This document shows, piece by piece, positions 41,079-42,876 of a stretch of 42,876 nt of DNA. The notes under the pieces were generated by a model, which was not told the DNA's origin, ran no database searches, and was given only the letters and a program-made list of their open reading frames with translations. This stretch comes from Chloroflexota bacterium (GTDB lineage: Bacteria; Chloroflexota; Limnocylindria; Limnocylindrales; CSP1-4): the NCBI GenBank assembly GCA_029240655.1, contig JARDZW010000005.1, positions 1 to 42,876 of the forward strand. Reading direction: 5' to 3'. Numbering within the stretch: the first letter of the stretch is position 1; every line of letters starts with the position of its first letter. A program made the position numbers and the translations under genes.

Positions 41079-42464
41079 GTGACCATGATGCTGTGGACGC
41101 CGCGTGGTATCGCGCCCTGGTCGAGCCGCCTTGCCGCCCTGCTCTCGGGCGTGTTGTTGATCGCGGCGTGTGGTGGTTCGGCACCATCCATCGCCGGCGG
41201 AGCCGCCGGGACCGGGAGCTCGCCGCGGCCGGCGACGCCCATGCCGACGCCCGCGTCCACGCCTGTGGCTCCGCCCACAGCACCGCCAACCGTGCCGCCG
41301 ACCCAGGGCCTCATCGAGTTCTTCGCCGCGCGCGTAGCCGAGGACCCCGATGACGGGGAGGCGCAGCTCCAGCTGGGCCTCGCGCTGGTGCAACGGATCC
41401 GCGAGACGGCAGACCCGTCGCTCTATCCGGCTGCGGGATCCGCGCTGCAGGCGGCCCGTCGGCTCCGCCCCGACGACGCGTTGCCGCTGGTCGGGCTCGG
41501 CGGGATCGCGCTCGGCAAGCACGAGTTCGCGGAGGCGCTCGAGATCGGCGAGTCGGCGACCGCGATCGACCCGTCGTCATCGGGCGCGCGCGCCGTCGTC
41601 GTCGACGCCCTCATCGAGCTCGGACGGTACGAGGACGCATCCGATGCGGTCGATCGCCTGGTCGAGCAGTCGGCGGATCTCACGAGCCTCGCCCGACTGT
41701 CGTACGTCCGCGAGCTGCACGGTGACCTGCCGGGTGCGCTCGAGGCGATGCAACGAGCAGCCGCGTCACCAGGTCTCGCGCCGGAGAACACGGCATTCGC
41801 GCTGGCCCTGGTCGGCCAGCTCCAGCAGCAGCGCGGCGACCAGGCCGCCGCTCGTGACGCCTACGAGGAAGCCCTGCGGCTGGTCCCGCAGCACGCGCCC
41901 TCCCTCGCCGGCCTGGGTCGGCTCGCCGTCGCTGCCGGCGACCTCATCGCGGCACAAGCCCTGTTCGAGCGCGCCGTCGAGATCCTGCCGCTGCCGGAAT
42001 ACGTCATCGCGCTCGGCGAGACCCTGGAAGCGGCGGGGAACCCAGCGGATGCCCGGAAGCAGTACGGCCTGGCCCGGGCACAGATCGCGTTGCTGGGGGC
42101 CGGCGGCGTCGTCGTCGACCTTGACCTCGCCGTGTTCGAGGCCGACCACGGCGACGCGACCACAGCCCTGATGCTGGCCGACGCGGCGTATGCGGCCGCC
42201 CCGACCGTCCGTGCCGCGGATGCCCTCGGATGGGCACTGCATCGCGACGGCCAGGACGACGAGGCGTGGGAGCGGGTCCAGGAGGCCTTGCGCCTTGGCT
42301 CGCGGGATCCGCGGTTCGCCTATCACGCCGGGGCCATCGCGCTGGCCCGCGGCGACGAGGTCGCGGCTCGCCGCCACCTCGAGGGGGCGCTTCAGACGGA
42401 CCCTGGCTTCTCCGCGACCGATGTCATCGAGGCGCGCCGGCTTCTCGACCAGATCGAGCCCTGA
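41079..42464 (+). CDS. TPR-repeat lipoprotein
   Basis: A lipid-anchored extracellular tetratricopeptide protein of 461 residues. The signal ends in the lipobox IAAC, placing the lipidated cysteine near residue 31, followed by a Pro/Thr/Ala linker to about residue 80. From there to the end about ten helix-turn-helix repeats can be made out (for example ALVQRIRETADPSLYPAAGS, ALEIGESATAIDP, AYEEALRLVPQHAPSLAGLG, ALGWALHRDGQDDEAWERV). Such proteins serve as assembly scaffolds. The GTG at 41079 and ATGs at 41085 and 41088 are all possible starts and differ by at most three residues. It precedes the DUF4331 gene by 157 bases on the same strand; related TPR proteins could handle the DUF4331 product, but this is conjecture. 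Confidence 0.85.
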   Translation: MTMMLWTPRGIAPWSSRLAALLSGVLLIAACGGSAPSIAGGAAGTGSSPRPATPMPTPASTPVAPPTAPPTVPPTQGLIEFFAARVAEDPDDGEAQLQLGLALVQRIRETADPSLYPAAGSALQAARRLRPDDALPLVGLGGIALGKHEFAEALEIGESATAIDPSSSGARAVVVDALIELGRYEDASDAVDRLVEQSADLTSLARLSYVRELHGDLPGALEAMQRAAASPGLAPENTAFALALVGQLQQQRGDQAAARDAYEEALRLVPQHAPSLAGLGRLAVAAGDLIAAQALFERAVEILPLPEYVIALGETLEAAGNPADARKQYGLARAQIALLGAGGVVVDLDLAVFEADHGDATTALMLADAAYAAAPTVRAADALGWALHRDGQDDEAWERVQEALRLGSRDPRFAYHAGAIALARGDEVAARRHLEGALQTDPGFSATDVIEARRLLDQIEP

Positions 42465-42621
42465 GCGTCAGCGGGCACCCGATTCATCCGACCGGGCGCC
42501 ACCCGCGAACCACCGCTGGACGGTAAACGGTGAAGTCGCGACCGCCGAGTCCCGTCAGTCCCCAAGCCGCGATCCGATGGGGAGGATCGCATCACCCCAG
42601 TCACATCGGGAGAGATTTGTC

Positions 42622-42876
42622 GTGTCCAGACGTTCCAAGGTCGTCGCCCTCGGCGGCGCCCTGCTCATCGCGGCATCGTCCGTCTCGGGCGTGTTCGCGT
42701 CCAGCCATCGGGAGGCCCCGTTGATCAGCGGCGATCCGTCCGCCGACAACACCGACCTCTACGCGTTCGTCAGCCCTAACGATCCGACCAAGCTGACGAT
42801 CGTGGCCAACTACATCCCCCTCCAGCAGCCGGGTGGCGGCCCGAACTTCCACCCATTCGACCAGAGCGTCCGCTAC
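42622..42876 (+). CDS. DUF4331 family secreted protein, N-terminal part (truncated by window end)
   Basis: Open to the end of the window with no stop, 85 codons seen. A basic start (SRRSKVV) and hydrophobic core (ALGGALLIAASSVSGVFA) form a signal peptide. The mature start ASSHREAPLISGDPSADNTDLYAFVSP is the hallmark of DUF4331, with the conserved His-Arg-Glu-Ala-Pro and the Asp-rich turn, followed by IVANYIPLQQPGGGPNFHPF. The family is exported and of unknown function. GTG 42622 is chosen because GGGAGAG at about 42608-42614 lies eight bases upstream and the signal peptide begins there. The 157 bases before it (42465-42621) show no gene and no convincing -10 element. Confidence 0.9.
   Translation, partial: MSRRSKVVALGGALLIAASSVSGVFASSHREAPLISGDPSADNTDLYAFVSPNDPTKLTIVANYIPLQQPGGGPNFHPFDQSVRY

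Overview
The window is about 43 kb of very GC-rich, densely coding bacterial chromosome. It carries no insertion sequence, phage gene, rRNA or CRISPR array that I can see. The gene mix (FtsH-like M41 protease, tandem amicyanin-type cupredoxins, CcsA/CcsB cytochrome maturation, DUF4331 and YbjN proteins, MpaB-like DUF2236, short nicotinate phosphoribosyltransferase, many GTG/TTG starts) suggests a free-living, aerobic, one-membrane-like bacterium. My best guess is Chloroflexota of the Limnocylindria/Ellin6529 kind, with a high-GC actinobacterium as the alternative. This placement rests on gene content and style, not on a marker tree.

Layout. 1-4.9 kb: C-terminal part of an FtsH-like protease, a secreted three-cupredoxin protein, a beta-propeller lipoprotein, and convergent ccsA/ccsB. 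5-8.1 kb: reverse-strand NYN nuclease and zinc-ribbon membrane protein upstream of ccsB, then divergent HAD phosphatase and adenosine deaminase. 8.1-11.4 kb: coiled-coil membrane protein, leucyl aminopeptidase, prepilin peptidase. 11.4-15 kb: an elaborate promoter/operator region in front of an orphan pullulanase C-terminal domain, an M23 endopeptidase with a long leader, and glgC. 15.1-19.4 kb: YbjN protein overlapping a membrane metallopeptidase, nicotinate phosphoribosyltransferase, TPR protein. 19.4-26 kb (reverse): Nudix-YcxB fusion, MalK/UgpC-type ABC ATPase, and a tightly overlapping signalling operon (HD-GYP response regulator, hybrid histidine kinase, single-domain receiver). 26-32.5 kb: SDR oxidoreductase, PH-like and DUF1232 proteins, tRNA-His, phosphoglucomutase, a small acidic protein, a repeat cluster, a second SDR and a CAP-domain secreted protein. 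32.6-36.7 kb: LolD/MacB-type ABC exporter pair and BioY. 36.7-42.9 kb: unknown protein, MpaB-like oxygenase, M1 aminopeptidase, GlcD-type FAD oxidoreductase, TPR lipoprotein and the start of a DUF4331 protein.

Functional threads. glgC, pgm, the MalK-type ATPase and the pullulanase relic point to glycogen/alpha-glucan turnover. The HD-GYP/kinase/receiver operon is a candidate c-di-GMP signalling unit. Nicotinate phosphoribosyltransferase, Nudix ADP-ribose hydrolase and adenosine deaminase fit nucleotide and NAD salvage.

A pattern running through the window is a -10 hexamer of the form TA(C/G)NNT placed 6-8 bases before the start codon of many genes. This implies widespread leaderless transcripts. 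Genes with the same hexamer further upstream generally have a GGAGG-like ribosome site. The most unusual local structure is at 11426-11842. There a perfect TTGACA box, an 11-bp tandem repeat and a 14-bp LacI-like palindrome stand before a lone pullulanase C-terminal domain.
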